Origin: Viridibacillus arenosi
GTDB lineage: Bacteria; Bacillota; Bacilli; Bacillales_A; Planococcaceae
DNA length: 64,000 bases
Assembly: GCF_001955655.1 (NCBI RefSeq)
Contig: NZ_MSPW01000002.1
Span: forward strand, 186,001 to 250,000
Direction: 5' to 3'
This document shows, piece by piece, positions 16,232 through 25,122 of this stretch (positions within the stretch are counted from its first letter, which is position 1; the number at the start of each line of letters is the position of its first letter). The notes under the pieces are model-generated. The model had not been told where the DNA came from. It searched no databases and saw only the letters and a list, made by a program, of their open reading frames with translations. Position numbers and translations under genes: made by a program.

Positions 16232-17464
16232 GTGAGTTGTTTAGTTTTTAAATTTGGTGGTACATCAGTTGCAACGATTGAACGCGTATTGCATGTGGCA
16301 AAGCGCATTCAGAAAGAGAAAGAAAAGGGTTATGATATTGTCGTTGTTGTTTCAGCGATGGGCAAAACGACGGATAAGCTTGTAGAAATGGCACATGAAA
16401 TTATGCCAAATCCATCGAAACGAGAAATGGATACGCTCTTAACAACAGGTGAGCAGGTGACTATCTCATTATTATCGATTGCATTACAAAGTTTAGGGTT
16501 ATCAGCGCAGTCCTTCACTGGTTGGCAAGCTGGAATTTTAACGGAGGCAATTCCGAGTGATTCTCGCATTGTTGAAATTCAGTCTGGAAAGGTGCGAAGA
16601 ACGTTGGATAAAGGCCATGTTGCAGTAGTTGCAGGCTTCCAAGGAATCGATAGTAATAACAATATTACAACCCTAGGTCGCGGAGGATCAGATACGACAG
16701 CAGTTGCTTTAGCTGCAGCATTAGGTGCTGAGCGCTGTGATATTTATACAGATGTTGATGGTGTGTACACTTCAGATCCACGTTATGTTCCTAAAGCTCG
16801 CAAACTACAAGAACTGTCATATGATGAAATGTTAGAATTAGCAAATTTAGGGGCAGGTGTCTTACATCCACGTGCCGTAGAGTTTGCAAAAAACTACAAT
16901 ATCCCATTAGCAGTTCGCTCTAGTTATGTAGAAGATGAAGGAACAATTATGAAGGAGGAAGTAGAAGTGGAAAAAGATTTAGTTGTACGTGGAGTAGCAT
17001 TTATGTCAGATATTGTTCGAGTAACGGTAGGTTACGAGGGGAATTATAAAGGTTCTTTAGTCAATATTTTCACAGTTTTAGCTGATAATCATATTAACGT
17101 TGATATTATCGTTCAAACTATTCTCGAAGGGGTAGAGCCTTCAGTATCATTTACTATTACAAAAGAAAATTTAGCAGATACTGCTCGAGTCTTAGAAGTT
17201 AATAAATCTAAAATTGGTTATTGTCATGTGAATTATGAAGAGGACGTAGCTAAAGTATCGATTGTAGGTTCTGGTATGGTATCTAATCCTGGCGTAGCCG
17301 CAAAAATGTTCGATCGCTTACATAAAGAAAACATTACATTAAAAATGGTAAGTACTTCTGAAATTAAAATTTCTGTTGTCATTCCACAAGAGTCGATGTT
17401 GCTAACTGCAAACGCATTACATGATGAATTTGAATTGGCAGCTAGTCTAGCAATTCAAATTTAA
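16232..17464 (+). CDS. lysC: Aspartokinase II, alpha subunit
   Basis: A 410-residue aspartate kinase that phosphorylates aspartate in the first step of the lysine/threonine/methionine pathway. The kinase domain has KFGGTS (7-12) and GRGGSDTTAVALAAALGA (about 150-167). The C-terminal part has two ACT domains for lysine feedback. The start is GTG 16232 with AGGGAGAGG seven bases upstream. An ATG at 16228 is in another frame and closes at once. The lysine riboswitch upstream fits lysine control. An internal start makes the beta subunit. Confidence 0.95.
   Translation: MSCLVFKFGGTSVATIERVLHVAKRIQKEKEKGYDIVVVVSAMGKTTDKLVEMAHEIMPNPSKREMDTLLTTGEQVTISLLSIALQSLGLSAQSFTGWQAGILTEAIPSDSRIVEIQSGKVRRTLDKGHVAVVAGFQGIDSNNNITTLGRGGSDTTAVALAAALGAERCDIYTDVDGVYTSDPRYVPKARKLQELSYDEMLELANLGAGVLHPRAVEFAKNYNIPLAVRSSYVEDEGTIMKEEVEVEKDLVVRGVAFMSDIVRVTVGYEGNYKGSLVNIFTVLADNHINVDIIVQTILEGVEPSVSFTITKENLADTARVLEVNKSKIGYCHVNYEEDVAKVSIVGSGMVSNPGVAAKMFDRLHKENITLKMVSTSEIKISVVIPQESMLLTANALHDEFELAASLAIQI
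16967..17464 (+). CDS. lysC: Aspartokinase II, beta subunit (internal in-frame start in lysC)
   Basis: Within lysC, a strong ribosome site AAGGAGG (16952-16958) stands 8 bases before GTG 16967, which is codon 246 of the alpha frame. Translation from there gives a 165-residue protein with only the two ACT domains. B. subtilis lysC is known to make such a beta subunit from an internal start at the same point, and the enzyme is an alpha2-beta2 tetramer. The site falls exactly at the domain boundary, so I take it as real. Confidence 0.75.
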   Translation: MEKDLVVRGVAFMSDIVRVTVGYEGNYKGSLVNIFTVLADNHINVDIIVQTILEGVEPSVSFTITKENLADTARVLEVNKSKIGYCHVNYEEDVAKVSIVGSGMVSNPGVAAKMFDRLHKENITLKMVSTSEIKISVVIPQESMLLTANALHDEFELAASLAIQI

Positions 17465-17480
17465 TTAAATAAAATAAAAA

Positions 17481-17521
17481 GAAGCTGACTAGCCATCTTG
17501 AACAGATATTTAGTCAGCTTC
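17481..17521. terminator. Bidirectional terminator between lysC and yslB
   Basis: GAAGCTGACTA (17481-17491) pairs with TAGTCAGCTTC (17511-17521). T-rich flanks are present on both sides, so it can end both convergent genes. Confidence 0.85.
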
Positions 17522-17524
17522 TTT

Positions 17525-17938
17525 CTATAGTTGGTCTTTTAAATCCCATTTGACATGGAATCGTACAAGCCCACGCTTTGTTTTCTTTTCGTCGTAGCAT
17601 TCTGTTAAGAAACCACTGATTTTCTCTTGTTGAGCTGCTAGGAAGCCACTTTCAAGACGGAAGCAGCGTTTTTCAAATTGCATAGCCTCAGGATCTCCAG
17701 TGAGAGTATAAAACGTTTCATCTTTAGATTGTTTTTCTATAGAAAGCTCTCCCCATCCTGCTTCTTGGAAAAATGAAACAGCTTCTTCCATACTGTATAA
17801 AGGAAACTTGCGGGCTAACTCTTTACCGCACCAATATAGGATATCTTCTTCGTTTTTTCCGAGAACAGACGAGAGAACGTGATCTCTGATTAGTTCGTAA
17901 CCAAATAATGGGAAGTGTTGAGTGTTTGTAGATGACAT
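17525..17938 (-). CDS. yslB: YslB family protein (DUF2507)
   Basis: A 137-residue protein on the minus strand with a V4R-like pattern: GYELIRDHVLSSVLGKNEEDILYWCGKELAR, then EEAVSFFQEAGWGEL and FRLESGFLAAQ. Its place next to sdhC matches B. subtilis yslB. The role is unknown; related V4R domains bind small hydrophobic ligands. GAAAGAAGG lies before the start. It is convergent with lysC and divergent from sdhCAB. Confidence 0.75.
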   Translation of the reverse strand: MSSTNTQHFPLFGYELIRDHVLSSVLGKNEEDILYWCGKELARKFPLYSMEEAVSFFQEAGWGELSIEKQSKDETFYTLTGDPEAMQFEKRCFRLESGFLAAQQEKISGFLTECYDEKKTKRGLVRFHVKWDLKDQL

Positions 17939-18210
17939 GATTTGCCTTCTTTCATTTAATTTTGTCTAATTTTTGTCAGAGTTAGAGAATAGCGTTTTCT
18001 GGTAGAATATTTATGTATTTACGAGAAAAAAACGTGATTTAATGGTACCTAGAAATAGTGCTAGTTACCTTGACGCTCTGCCATGATGAGAGTACAATGA
18101 ACTTGTCATAATATTGTACCATGATGAAATATGCAGTCAATGGATACCACGTTGGAAAGCGTTGGTAGTTGTTCGTCTGTCTATTTTCAGTATTAAGGGG
18201 GGTAACAGTT

Positions 18211-18819
18211 TTGTCGAAAGATCGAGAGTTTTATTGGCGTCGACTACATTCACTTCTTGGAATTATTCCAGTTGGACTGTTCTTGACGCAACACTTGTTT
18301 ATTAACTTTACAGCAACAAAAGGTGCAGAATCATTTAACACAGCAAGTGAATTTATGGGGAGTCTCCCATTCTTATGGGCTCTAGAATGGATTGTAATTT
18401 ACATTCCATTAATGTTCCATGCTTTTTATGGTGTGTACATAGCCTTCACTGCACAACCAAACACTAAACGTTTTAGCACTTTCCGTAACTGGATGTTCGT
18501 ATTACAACGTTTCACAGGAGTATTCCTAGTTGTATTTATCGCTTGGCATATTTTCCAAACTCGTATCCAAAAAGCACTTGGAACTGAAGTTGATTACGAC
18601 ATGATGGCAGATGTACTATCTAATCCTTGGATGGTAGCATTCTATATCGCTGGTATTATTTCAGCAACTTTCCACTTAGCAAACGGTGTTTGGGCATTCC
18701 TAGTAAGCTGGGGAATTACTCAATCTCCAAAATCACAAAAAATCGCAACATATGTTACTGTTTTAATTTTCTTAGTGTTATCTGTAGTCGGCGTATCGGC
18801 TTTACTTGCATTCGTATAA
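18211..18819 (+). CDS. sdhC: Succinate dehydrogenase cytochrome b558 subunit
   Basis: A 202-residue five-helix membrane anchor of complex II, the same length as B. subtilis SdhC. Histidines suited to bind the two haems lie in WRRLHSLLG, LTQHLF, MFHAFYG, IAWHIF and TFHLANG. The start is TTG 18211, giving MSKDREFYWRRLHS. It has AAGGGGGG ten bases upstream; the open frame extends further upstream, but without a site. The 18820-18881 gap leads into sdhA. No clear sigma-A promoter or cre site could be placed in 17939-18210. Confidence 0.93.
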   Translation: MSKDREFYWRRLHSLLGIIPVGLFLTQHLFINFTATKGAESFNTASEFMGSLPFLWALEWIVIYIPLMFHAFYGVYIAFTAQPNTKRFSTFRNWMFVLQRFTGVFLVVFIAWHIFQTRIQKALGTEVDYDMMADVLSNPWMVAFYIAGIISATFHLANGVWAFLVSWGITQSPKSQKIATYVTVLIFLVLSVVGVSALLAFV

Positions 18820-18881
18820 GGCAGTGCACTTAAACTCATGAAAGCGCTTGATTACTAATTGAAAGAGGAGTGAGAAATATC

Positions 18882-20639
18882 ATGGCTAAAAGCAAATTGA
18901 TAGTCGTTGGCGGCGGTCTTGCTGGTTTAATGGCTACTATGAAAGCAGCCGAAATGGGCACAGAAGTTGAATTATTCTCATTAGTACCAGTAAAACGCTC
19001 ACACTCTGTATGTGCACAGGGCGGAATCAACGGTGCTGTTAATACAAAAGGTGAAGGGGATTCTCCATGGGTCCACTTTGATGATACAGTTTACGGCGGG
19101 GACTTCTTAGCGAACCAACCACCAGTAAAAGCAATGGCTGATGCTGCACCAGGAATCATCCATTTATTTGACCGTATGGGTGTTATGTTCAACCGTACAC
19201 CAGAAGGTTTATTAGATTTCCGTCGTTTCGGTGGTACTTTAATGCACCGTACAGCATTTGCTGGTGCGACAACAGGACAACAACTTCTATACGCTCTAGA
19301 CGAACAAGTTCGTAAATGGGAAGTAGAAGGCTTAGTTACAAAATACGAAGGTTGGGAATTCTTAGGACTAGTTCTTGATGACGAAGGCGTTTGTAAAGGG
19401 ATTAAAGCACAAAACCTTACAACTCACGAAATCAAAGCATTCCGTTCTGACGCAGTGATCATGGCAAGTGGTGGTCCTGGTATTATCTTCGGTAAATCAA
19501 CAAACTCAATGATTAACACTGGTTCAGCAGCATCTATTGTTTACCAACAAGGTGCTAAATACGCGAACGGGGAGTTCATCCAAATTCACCCTACAGCAAT
19601 TCCTGGTGACGATAAACTTCGTCTAATGTCAGAATCTGCTCGTGGTGAAGGTGGTCGTATTTGGACTTACAAAGACGGTAAACCTTGGTACTTCTTAGAA
19701 GAAAAATACCCTGCATACGGTAACTTAGTGCCACGTGATATTGCAACACGTGAAATCTTTGACGTTTGTATTAACCAAAAACTTGGTGTAAACGGTGAAA
19801 ACGTTGTTTATCTAGATCTTTCTCATAAAGATCCACATGAACTTGACATTAAGCTTGGTGGTATCATTGAAATCTACCAAAAATTCGTAGGTGACGATCC
19901 TCATAAAGTACCTATGAAGATCTTCCCAGCAGTTCACTATTCTATGGGTGGTCTATGGGTAGATTACGATCAACATACAACAATTCCAGGCGTATTTGCT
20001 GCAGGTGAATGTGATTACTCTCAACACGGTGGTAACCGTCTAGGAGCTAACTCATTACTATCAGCTATCTATGGTGGTAGTATTGCAGGACCAAACGCTG
20101 TTAACTACATTAAAGGTCTAGAAAAACATGTAGAAGATCTTCCTTCTTCAATTTACGATTCCGCAGTTGCTGAAGAACAGCAAAAATGGGATGATACATT
20201 GAAATTAGACGGTAACGAAAATGCATACCTACTTCACAAAGAACTTGGTGAATGGATGACAGCTAATGCTACTGTTGTACGTTTCAACGATAAATTAAGA
20301 GCAACAGATAATAAAATCATGGAATTACAAGAACGTTATAACAACATCAACATTAACGATACTGCTAAATGGAGTAACCAAGGTGTACAATTCACTCGTC
20401 AGTTGAAAAACATGATGGCTCTTGCTCGTGTTATTACTTTAGGTGCGTTAAATCGTGATGAAAGTCGTGGAGCACACTATAAACCAGACTTCCCAGAACG
20501 TGATGATGAAAACTTCTTGAAAACGACTATCGCGGAATTCACTCCTTCTACTGAGCCTAAACTAAGCTACGAAGAAGTTGATGTTTCGTTAATTCCACCA
20601 CGTAAACGTGACTATTCTGCAAAGAAAGGGGATAAATAA
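18882..20639 (+). CDS. sdhA: Succinate dehydrogenase flavoprotein subunit
   Basis: A 585-residue flavoprotein that oxidises succinate to fumarate at the inner face of the membrane. The N-terminal dinucleotide fold VVGGGLAGLMA and the covalent-FAD region with HSVCAQGGINGAV are present. The active-site segment HPTAIPGDDKLRLMSESARGEGG has the catalytic arginine, and HYSMGG and HGGNRLGANSLL are intact. ATG 18882 is chosen over GTG 18870 because AGAGGAG (18864-18870) would overlap the earlier start. Confidence 0.96.
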   Translation: MAKSKLIVVGGGLAGLMATMKAAEMGTEVELFSLVPVKRSHSVCAQGGINGAVNTKGEGDSPWVHFDDTVYGGDFLANQPPVKAMADAAPGIIHLFDRMGVMFNRTPEGLLDFRRFGGTLMHRTAFAGATTGQQLLYALDEQVRKWEVEGLVTKYEGWEFLGLVLDDEGVCKGIKAQNLTTHEIKAFRSDAVIMASGGPGIIFGKSTNSMINTGSAASIVYQQGAKYANGEFIQIHPTAIPGDDKLRLMSESARGEGGRIWTYKDGKPWYFLEEKYPAYGNLVPRDIATREIFDVCINQKLGVNGENVVYLDLSHKDPHELDIKLGGIIEIYQKFVGDDPHKVPMKIFPAVHYSMGGLWVDYDQHTTIPGVFAAGECDYSQHGGNRLGANSLLSAIYGGSIAGPNAVNYIKGLEKHVEDLPSSIYDSAVAEEQQKWDDTLKLDGNENAYLLHKELGEWMTANATVVRFNDKLRATDNKIMELQERYNNININDTAKWSNQGVQFTRQLKNMMALARVITLGALNRDESRGAHYKPDFPERDDENFLKTTIAEFTPSTEPKLSYEEVDVSLIPPRKRDYSAKKGDK

Positions 20640-20641
20640 TC

Positions 20642-21418
20642 ATGGGACAAGCAGTTGAAACGAAATATATTACTGTAGAAATTGAACGTCAAGATACAAC
20701 GGATTCACAACCATATTGGGAAAAATTCAACGTACCTTACCGTCATGGTATGAACGTAATTTCTATATTAATGGAAATTCAACGTAATCCAGTAACTGCA
20801 GATGGTAAAAATACATCTCCAGTTTCATGGGACATGAACTGCCTTGAAGAAGTTTGTGGAGCATGTTCAATGGTTATAAACGGTCGTCCTCGTCAATCAT
20901 GTTCAGCGTTAGTTGACCAACTAGAACAACCTATTAAATTACAACCAATGAGCACTTTCCCTGTCGTTCGTGACCTACAAATAGACCGTAGCCGCATGTT
21001 CGATTCACTTAAAAAAGTGAAAGCATGGGTTCCAATTGATGGTTCTTATGATCTTGGTGAAGGCCCACGTATGCCAGAACGCAAACGTGAATGGGCTTAT
21101 GAATTATCTAAATGTATGACTTGTGGTGTTTGTCTTGAAGCATGTCCTAACGTGAATACTCATTCTGATTTCATGGGACCAGCTCCACTTTCACAAGTAC
21201 GTTTATTTAATGCTCACCCAACAGGTGCAATGAACAAAGACGAACGTCTAGCTGCAATCATGGGCGAAGGCGGTCTTGCTAACTGTGGTAACTCTCAAAA
21301 CTGTGTAGTTGCATGTCCAAAAGGTATTCCTTTGACTACTTCTATCGCATCTTTGAACCGTGCTACTACAGTACAAATGTTCAAAAACTTCTTTGGTTCT
21401 GACCATATGGTTGACTAA
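20642..21418 (+). CDS. sdhB: Succinate dehydrogenase iron-sulfur subunit
   Basis: A 258-residue iron-sulfur subunit linking the FAD of SdhA to the haems of SdhC. C67, C72, C75 and C87 would hold the [2Fe-2S] cluster. C158, C161, C164, C168 and the later NCGNSQNCVVACPKG cysteines hold the [4Fe-4S] and [3Fe-4S] clusters. It starts 2 bases after the sdhA stop, so translation is coupled. A terminator follows. Confidence 0.96.
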   Translation: MGQAVETKYITVEIERQDTTDSQPYWEKFNVPYRHGMNVISILMEIQRNPVTADGKNTSPVSWDMNCLEEVCGACSMVINGRPRQSCSALVDQLEQPIKLQPMSTFPVVRDLQIDRSRMFDSLKKVKAWVPIDGSYDLGEGPRMPERKREWAYELSKCMTCGVCLEACPNVNTHSDFMGPAPLSQVRLFNAHPTGAMNKDERLAAIMGEGGLANCGNSQNCVVACPKGIPLTTSIASLNRATTVQMFKNFFGSDHMVD

Positions 21419-21452
21419 TCTATTATTGAAAAGTAACAGATTAGAAACTTTT

Positions 21453-21488
21453 AAAGCAGCTTCACACTTATGTGTGGAGCTGTTTTTT
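21453..21488 (+). terminator. Intrinsic terminator after sdhCAB
   Basis: CAGCTTCACAC pairs with GTGTGGAGCTG around TTAT, followed by seven Ts. Confidence 0.85.
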
Positions 21489-21537
21489 TGCGTCATATAC
21501 AGAAGATTTGACCGTGTTAATCTTTGGAATTTTCTGT

Positions 21538-21562
21538 TATAATTAAATGAATAACTGTTCAT
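21538..21562 (+). promoter_or_regulatory. -10 element and operator-like dyad before the thioesterase gene
   Basis: TATAAT at 21538-21543 is followed at the expected start point by ATGAA-N6-TTCAT (21547-21562). No good -35 lies 17 bases upstream, so activation or a weak promoter is possible. The dyad resembles the outer part of a FadR box but is shorter. A fatty-acid-responsive regulator is only a guess. Confidence 0.35.
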
Positions 21563-21583
21563 TTTTTCGGAGGGGGAAATACC

Positions 21584-22027
21584 ATGCAATCGTCATACAT
21601 TAGTAATATGGAAGAATGGAAAAAAGGGTTTTCATTTTCAGTACCTGTGCAAGTGAGGTTTTCAGAGACTGATATGTTTGGACATATGAATAATACTGTA
21701 CCAATCACATATTTTGAATATGCACGAATCGAATTTTTGAAGCATCTTGGTTTTATGGAGAAATGGATGCAAGGGGACGAAGTAGCTATTCCAGTTGTGG
21801 CAGATATTCAATGTGATTATGTGAAGCAAGTGTACTTCGAGGAGCAGTTGAATATTTTTGTGAAAATAGAGAATATCGGCAACTCATCATTAGATCTACA
21901 TTATTTAGCGATCAATAATAAGGAAGAGATGTGTTTTACAGGACGCGGAACAATTGTGCAAATGAACCGTCAAACAGGGAAGTCTATAAGATGGAATGAA
22001 TCACAATTACAAAGTGTTCAAGCATAA
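21584..22027 (+). CDS. ysmA: 4-hydroxybenzoyl-CoA-type acyl-CoA thioesterase (YsmA-like)
   Basis: A 147-residue hot-dog-fold thioesterase. The motif RFSETDMFGHMNNTVPITYFEYARIEF carries the catalytic Asp of the 4HBT class and the HMNN turn. It should hydrolyse an acyl-CoA or acyl-ACP in the cytosol; the natural substrate cannot be read from the sequence. Position between sdhB and gerE matches B. subtilis ysmA. CGGAGGGGG precedes the ATG. Confidence 0.82.
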   Translation: MQSSYISNMEEWKKGFSFSVPVQVRFSETDMFGHMNNTVPITYFEYARIEFLKHLGFMEKWMQGDEVAIPVVADIQCDYVKQVYFEEQLNIFVKIENIGNSSLDLHYLAINNKEEMCFTGRGTIVQMNRQTGKSIRWNESQLQSVQA

Positions 22028-22102
22028 AATTTGAATAGCCGTCACCGCTTTGCTACTTCCGACATAACCTACATGGAAGAGGGGATTGGAGGGCCGCGTG
22101 TG

Positions 22103-22324
22103 ATGAGTCATTCACATCATCGTTCATTGTTAACAAAGCGTGAACGTGAAATTTTTCAATTACTTGTAAAAGACTTTTCGACAAAGGAAATAGCCACACA
22201 ACTTCACATAAGTGAAAAAACTGTGCGCAATCATATTTCCAATACTATCCAGAAACTCGGTGTGTCAGGCCGTGCACAAGCGATGATAGAGCTTCTTCGT
22301 CTAGGAGAATTGTCTTTAGGATGA
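22103..22324 (+). CDS. gerE: Spore coat transcription regulator GerE
   Basis: A 73-residue LuxR-type DNA-binding protein. SLLTKREREIFQLL leads into the HTH (TKEIATQLHISEKTVRNHISNTIQKLGVSGRAQA), almost the whole of GerE (74 residues in B. subtilis). GerE controls late mother-cell coat genes with sigma-K. I use ATG 22103, nine bases after GGAGGG (22088-22093). GTG 22100 is the alternative. An open frame reaches back to TTG 22031, but the family is not that long. It identifies the host as a spore former. Confidence 0.92.
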   Translation: MSHSHHRSLLTKREREIFQLLVKDFSTKEIATQLHISEKTVRNHISNTIQKLGVSGRAQAMIELLRLGELSLG

Positions 22325-22399
22325 TTGTGCTCTTGCCATTTTCGTCAAAACACTTCACAATAAAGGGATAAGTAATCCTTTTGAGGAGTGAAGGTTCAC

Positions 22400-22858
22400 A
22401 TGACAAATCAAGATCCAAAGTCCACACATGATGCTGAACAAGTAGCATTTTTGGAAAAAGAACTTCGACATATTTCGGCATTAATTAAGCAGAAGGGTCG
22501 AGAAATATTAAGTAATTATACAATTACACCTCCGCAATTCATTGCGTTACAATGGCTTCATGAGATTGGTGACATGACAATTGGAGATTTATCAAATAAA
22601 ATGTATTTAGCGTTTAGCACAACGACTGATTTAGTCGATCGCATGGAAAAAAATGCGCTTGTTAAACGTATACGTGACAATGAGGATCGTCGAGTTGTTC
22701 GAATCCATCTATTAGAAGAAGGCGAACGTATAATTGAAGAAGTGATTGTAAAACGACAAAAATATTTAAACGATATCGTAACAGATTTTAGCGAAACAGA
22801 AGTACTAGAATTATCAAGACTACTACACAAACTATATAACGAAATGAACCAGGATTGA
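22400..22858 (+). CDS. MarR family transcription regulator (YsmB-like)
   Basis: A 152-residue winged-helix regulator. The recognition region (TIGDLSNKMYLAFSTTTDLVDRMEKNALVKR) and the wing RIRDNEDRRVVRIHL are typical of MarR. In B. subtilis ysmB holds the same place before racE. No conserved cysteine marks it as a redox sensor. ATG 22400 has GAGGAGTGAAGG upstream. racE starts 10 bases after the stop, so they are probably one transcript. Ligand and targets unknown. Confidence 0.8.
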   Translation: MTNQDPKSTHDAEQVAFLEKELRHISALIKQKGREILSNYTITPPQFIALQWLHEIGDMTIGDLSNKMYLAFSTTTDLVDRMEKNALVKRIRDNEDRRVVRIHLLEEGERIIEEVIVKRQKYLNDIVTDFSETEVLELSRLLHKLYNEMNQD

Positions 22859-22868
22859 GGCGGTTAAC

Positions 22869-23669
22869 GTGAATGCTCCCATCGGAGTGATTGATTCAGG
22901 TGTTGGTGGACTAACCGTTGTAAAAGAAATGCTACGATTACTACCGAACGAATCCATATATTATATTGGTGATACTGCAAGATGTCCGTATGGACCACGT
23001 TCACAAGAACAAGTGAGAACCTTTACATGGCAAATGGCGGACGCATTGTCGAAAATGAATATCAAAATGCTTGTCATTGCTTGCAACACTGCAACTGCAG
23101 TTGCTTTAGAAAGTTTGCAAAAGAAATGTCCGTTCCCAGTTATCGGTGTTATTAACGCAGGTGCTAGAGCAGCGATTAAAGCGACGAAAAGCCATGACAT
23201 TGTAGTCCTTGGAACAGAGGGTACAGTGAAGAGTGGTGCATATGATGAGGCGCTCTATTCACTTTCTTCATCTAGTAGAGTAACATCACTAGCTTGCCCG
23301 TCATTTGTTCCTTTAGTGGAGAGTGGCGAGTACGAAGGGGAATTTGCAGACCAGTTAGTTAAAGAAAGTTTACAACCATTACATCAAACAAGTTTTGATA
23401 CGGTTATTTTAGGCTGTACACATTATCCACTTATTCAGCGGAATATTGAACAGACAGTAGGTGAACACGTTCATGTTGTGTCTTCAGCAGAAGAAACAGC
23501 CAAGGACGTCCAAGATCTACTGAGTTATCATCATATCGCAAGAATGGAACAATTAGCACCAGAGCACCGTTTCTTTACGACGGGCTCGGTGCCAATGTTC
23601 CGATTAATTGCGAGCAAATGGTTACCACTTCAGAAGATACAAGTGAAAAGAATTACTTTAACAAAGTAA
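22869..23669 (+). CDS. racE: Glutamate racemase
   Basis: A 266-residue cofactor-independent racemase that makes D-glutamate for peptidoglycan. The two catalytic cysteines are C72 (ACNTATA) and C183 (LGCTHYPL), and the N-terminal IGVIDSGVGGLTV with the active-site aspartate is intact. The start is GTG 22869 with GAGGCGG upstream. In B. subtilis gerM lies between racE and rph; here a terminator and then rph follow. Confidence 0.95.
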   Translation: MNAPIGVIDSGVGGLTVVKEMLRLLPNESIYYIGDTARCPYGPRSQEQVRTFTWQMADALSKMNIKMLVIACNTATAVALESLQKKCPFPVIGVINAGARAAIKATKSHDIVVLGTEGTVKSGAYDEALYSLSSSSRVTSLACPSFVPLVESGEYEGEFADQLVKESLQPLHQTSFDTVILGCTHYPLIQRNIEQTVGEHVHVVSSAEETAKDVQDLLSYHHIARMEQLAPEHRFFTTGSVPMFRLIASKWLPLQKIQVKRITLTK

Positions 23670-23686
23670 TAGCGTAAATAATAGTA

Positions 23687-23727
23687 TAGTAAAAGCCCGA
23701 AATGATGGACATTTCGGGGTTTTACTA
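23687..23727 (+). terminator. Hairpin terminator after racE
   Basis: A 17-base arm (23687-23703) pairs almost perfectly with 23711-23727 (TAGTAAAA...CCCGAAAT against ATTTCGGG...TTTTACTA). Confidence 0.8.
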
Positions 23728-23758
23728 TGAATAAAAACAACATAATTGGAGGTACATC

Positions 23759-24520
23759 ATGACAAGAAATGATGGACGTAAAAAAGACGAGCTAAGACCG
23801 ATTCAAATGGACAAGGACTATCTAATGCACCCGGAAGGCTCTGTTTTAATAACAGTAGGGAATACGAAAGTCATTTGTAATGCAACGATTGAAGAAAAAG
23901 TACCACCATTTATGCGAGGAGAAGGAAAAGGTTGGGTAACAGCAGAGTATTCAATGTTACCAAGAGCAACTGAATCACGAACACGCCGCGAAGCATCAGC
24001 AGGTAAAATCGGCGGTCGTACAATGGAAATCCAACGTTTAATTGGACGAGCTTTACGCGCAGTTGTGGATTTAGAAAAACTTGGAGAAAGAACAATTTGG
24101 ATCGACTGTGATGTCATTCAAGCAGATGGAGGCACGCGTACAGCTTCTATTACAGGTGCATTTGTAGCAATGGCAGATGCGGTGGCGAAATTACAAGACG
24201 CTGGCAAAATCACACACTACCCATTAAAAGACTTCCTAGCAGCAACAAGTGTAGGTATCGCAGCTGAAGAGGGCGCTATTTTAGATTTAAACTATCTTGA
24301 AGACTCGGCGGCAGAGGTGGATATGAATATTGTTCAAACAGGTAAAGGACAATTTGTTGAGCTACAAGGTACTGGTGAAGAATCTACATTCTCTCGTGAA
24401 CAATTAAATGAGCTTTTAGAATTAGGCGAATTAGGTGTCCAACAATTAATCAATGCTCAAAAAGAAGTGTTAGGTGAAGTAGCACTACGCATTGAACGTA
24501 ATATGGAGGCGGTAAAATGA
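23759..24520 (+). CDS. rph: Ribonuclease PH
   Basis: A 253-residue phosphorolytic 3'-5' exoribonuclease that trims tRNA 3' ends. The N-terminal [13 protein letters not shown], the [33 protein letters not shown] block (phosphate and RNA binding) and [18 protein letters not shown] are intact. TGGAGGT precedes the ATG. It overlaps rdgB by 4 bases (ATGA). Confidence 0.96.
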   Translation: MTRNDGRKKDELRPIQMDKDYLMHPEGSVLITVGNTKVICNATIEEKVPPFMRGEGKGWVTAEYSMLPRATESRTRREASAGKIGGRTMEIQRLIGRALRAVVDLEKLGERTIWIDCDVIQADGGTRTASITGAFVAMADAVAKLQDAGKITHYPLKDFLAATSVGIAAEEGAILDLNYLEDSAAEVDMNIVQTGKGQFVELQGTGEESTFSREQLNELLELGELGVQQLINAQKEVLGEVALRIERNMEAVK

Positions 24521-25119
24521 AACAAGTCGTAATCGCAACGAAAAATAAAGGAAAAGCGAAGGATTTTGAAGCAATTTTCGGTCCTTTAGGCTTTGAAGTC
24601 GTAACATTATTTGATGTAGCACCTGATTTAGAAATCGAAGAAACAGGAACGACTTTCGAAGAGAATGCCATTCTAAAAGCAGAAACAGTAGCTAACTTGC
24701 TTGGCAAAATTGTCATTGCTGATGATAGTGGCCTCCAAATTGATGCATTAAACGGTGAACCAGGTGTTTACTCAGCGCGTTATGCAGGCGATCATGATGA
24801 TGAGGCAAATATGCAAAAAGCATTGAAAAACCTTGAAGGCGTAAAAGAAGAAGATCGTACAGCACGTTTTTGTTGTGCACTAGCTATTGCAGGACCAAAT
24901 CAAGAAACAACAACTGTTTTTGGTACTTGTGAAGGCTTGATTTTAACAGAAAAACGCGGTACAAATGGTTTCGGTTATGACCCAATCTTCTTTGCTCCAC
25001 AACTTAACAAAGCTATGGCAGAGCTAACACCTGCTGAAAAAGGAGCCATTTCCCACCGAGGTAATGCCATTCGCCTATTAGCGGATCAATTGCCAACTTG
25101 GGTATCAGAAGTGGAGTGA
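24517..25119 (+). CDS. rdgB: dITP/XTP pyrophosphatase (RdgB/HAM1 family)
   Basis: A 200-residue house-cleaning nucleotidase. [11 protein letters not shown] near the N-terminus binds the triphosphate. [15 protein letters not shown] and [26 protein letters not shown] carry the metal-binding acidic residues. It removes non-canonical purine triphosphates. It starts inside the rph stop codon and is followed after 3 bases by a phosphodiesterase gene, matching rph-ysnA-ysnB of B. subtilis. Confidence 0.94.
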   Translation: MKQVVIATKNKGKAKDFEAIFGPLGFEVVTLFDVAPDLEIEETGTTFEENAILKAETVANLLGKIVIADDSGLQIDALNGEPGVYSARYAGDHDDEANMQKALKNLEGVKEEDRTARFCCALAIAGPNQETTTVFGTCEGLILTEKRGTNGFGYDPIFFAPQLNKAMAELTPAEKGAISHRGNAIRLLADQLPTWVSEVE

Positions 25120-25122
25120 TAA

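Noticed and set aside
16228-16251. ATG 16228 as the lysC start
   Set aside because: It is in another frame and meets a stop after seven codons; GTG 16232 gives the aspartokinase frame.
18150-18175. A cre-like string (GGAAAGCGTTGGTA) upstream of sdhC
   Set aside because: Three mismatches to the consensus including conserved ends; I do not call it a CcpA site.
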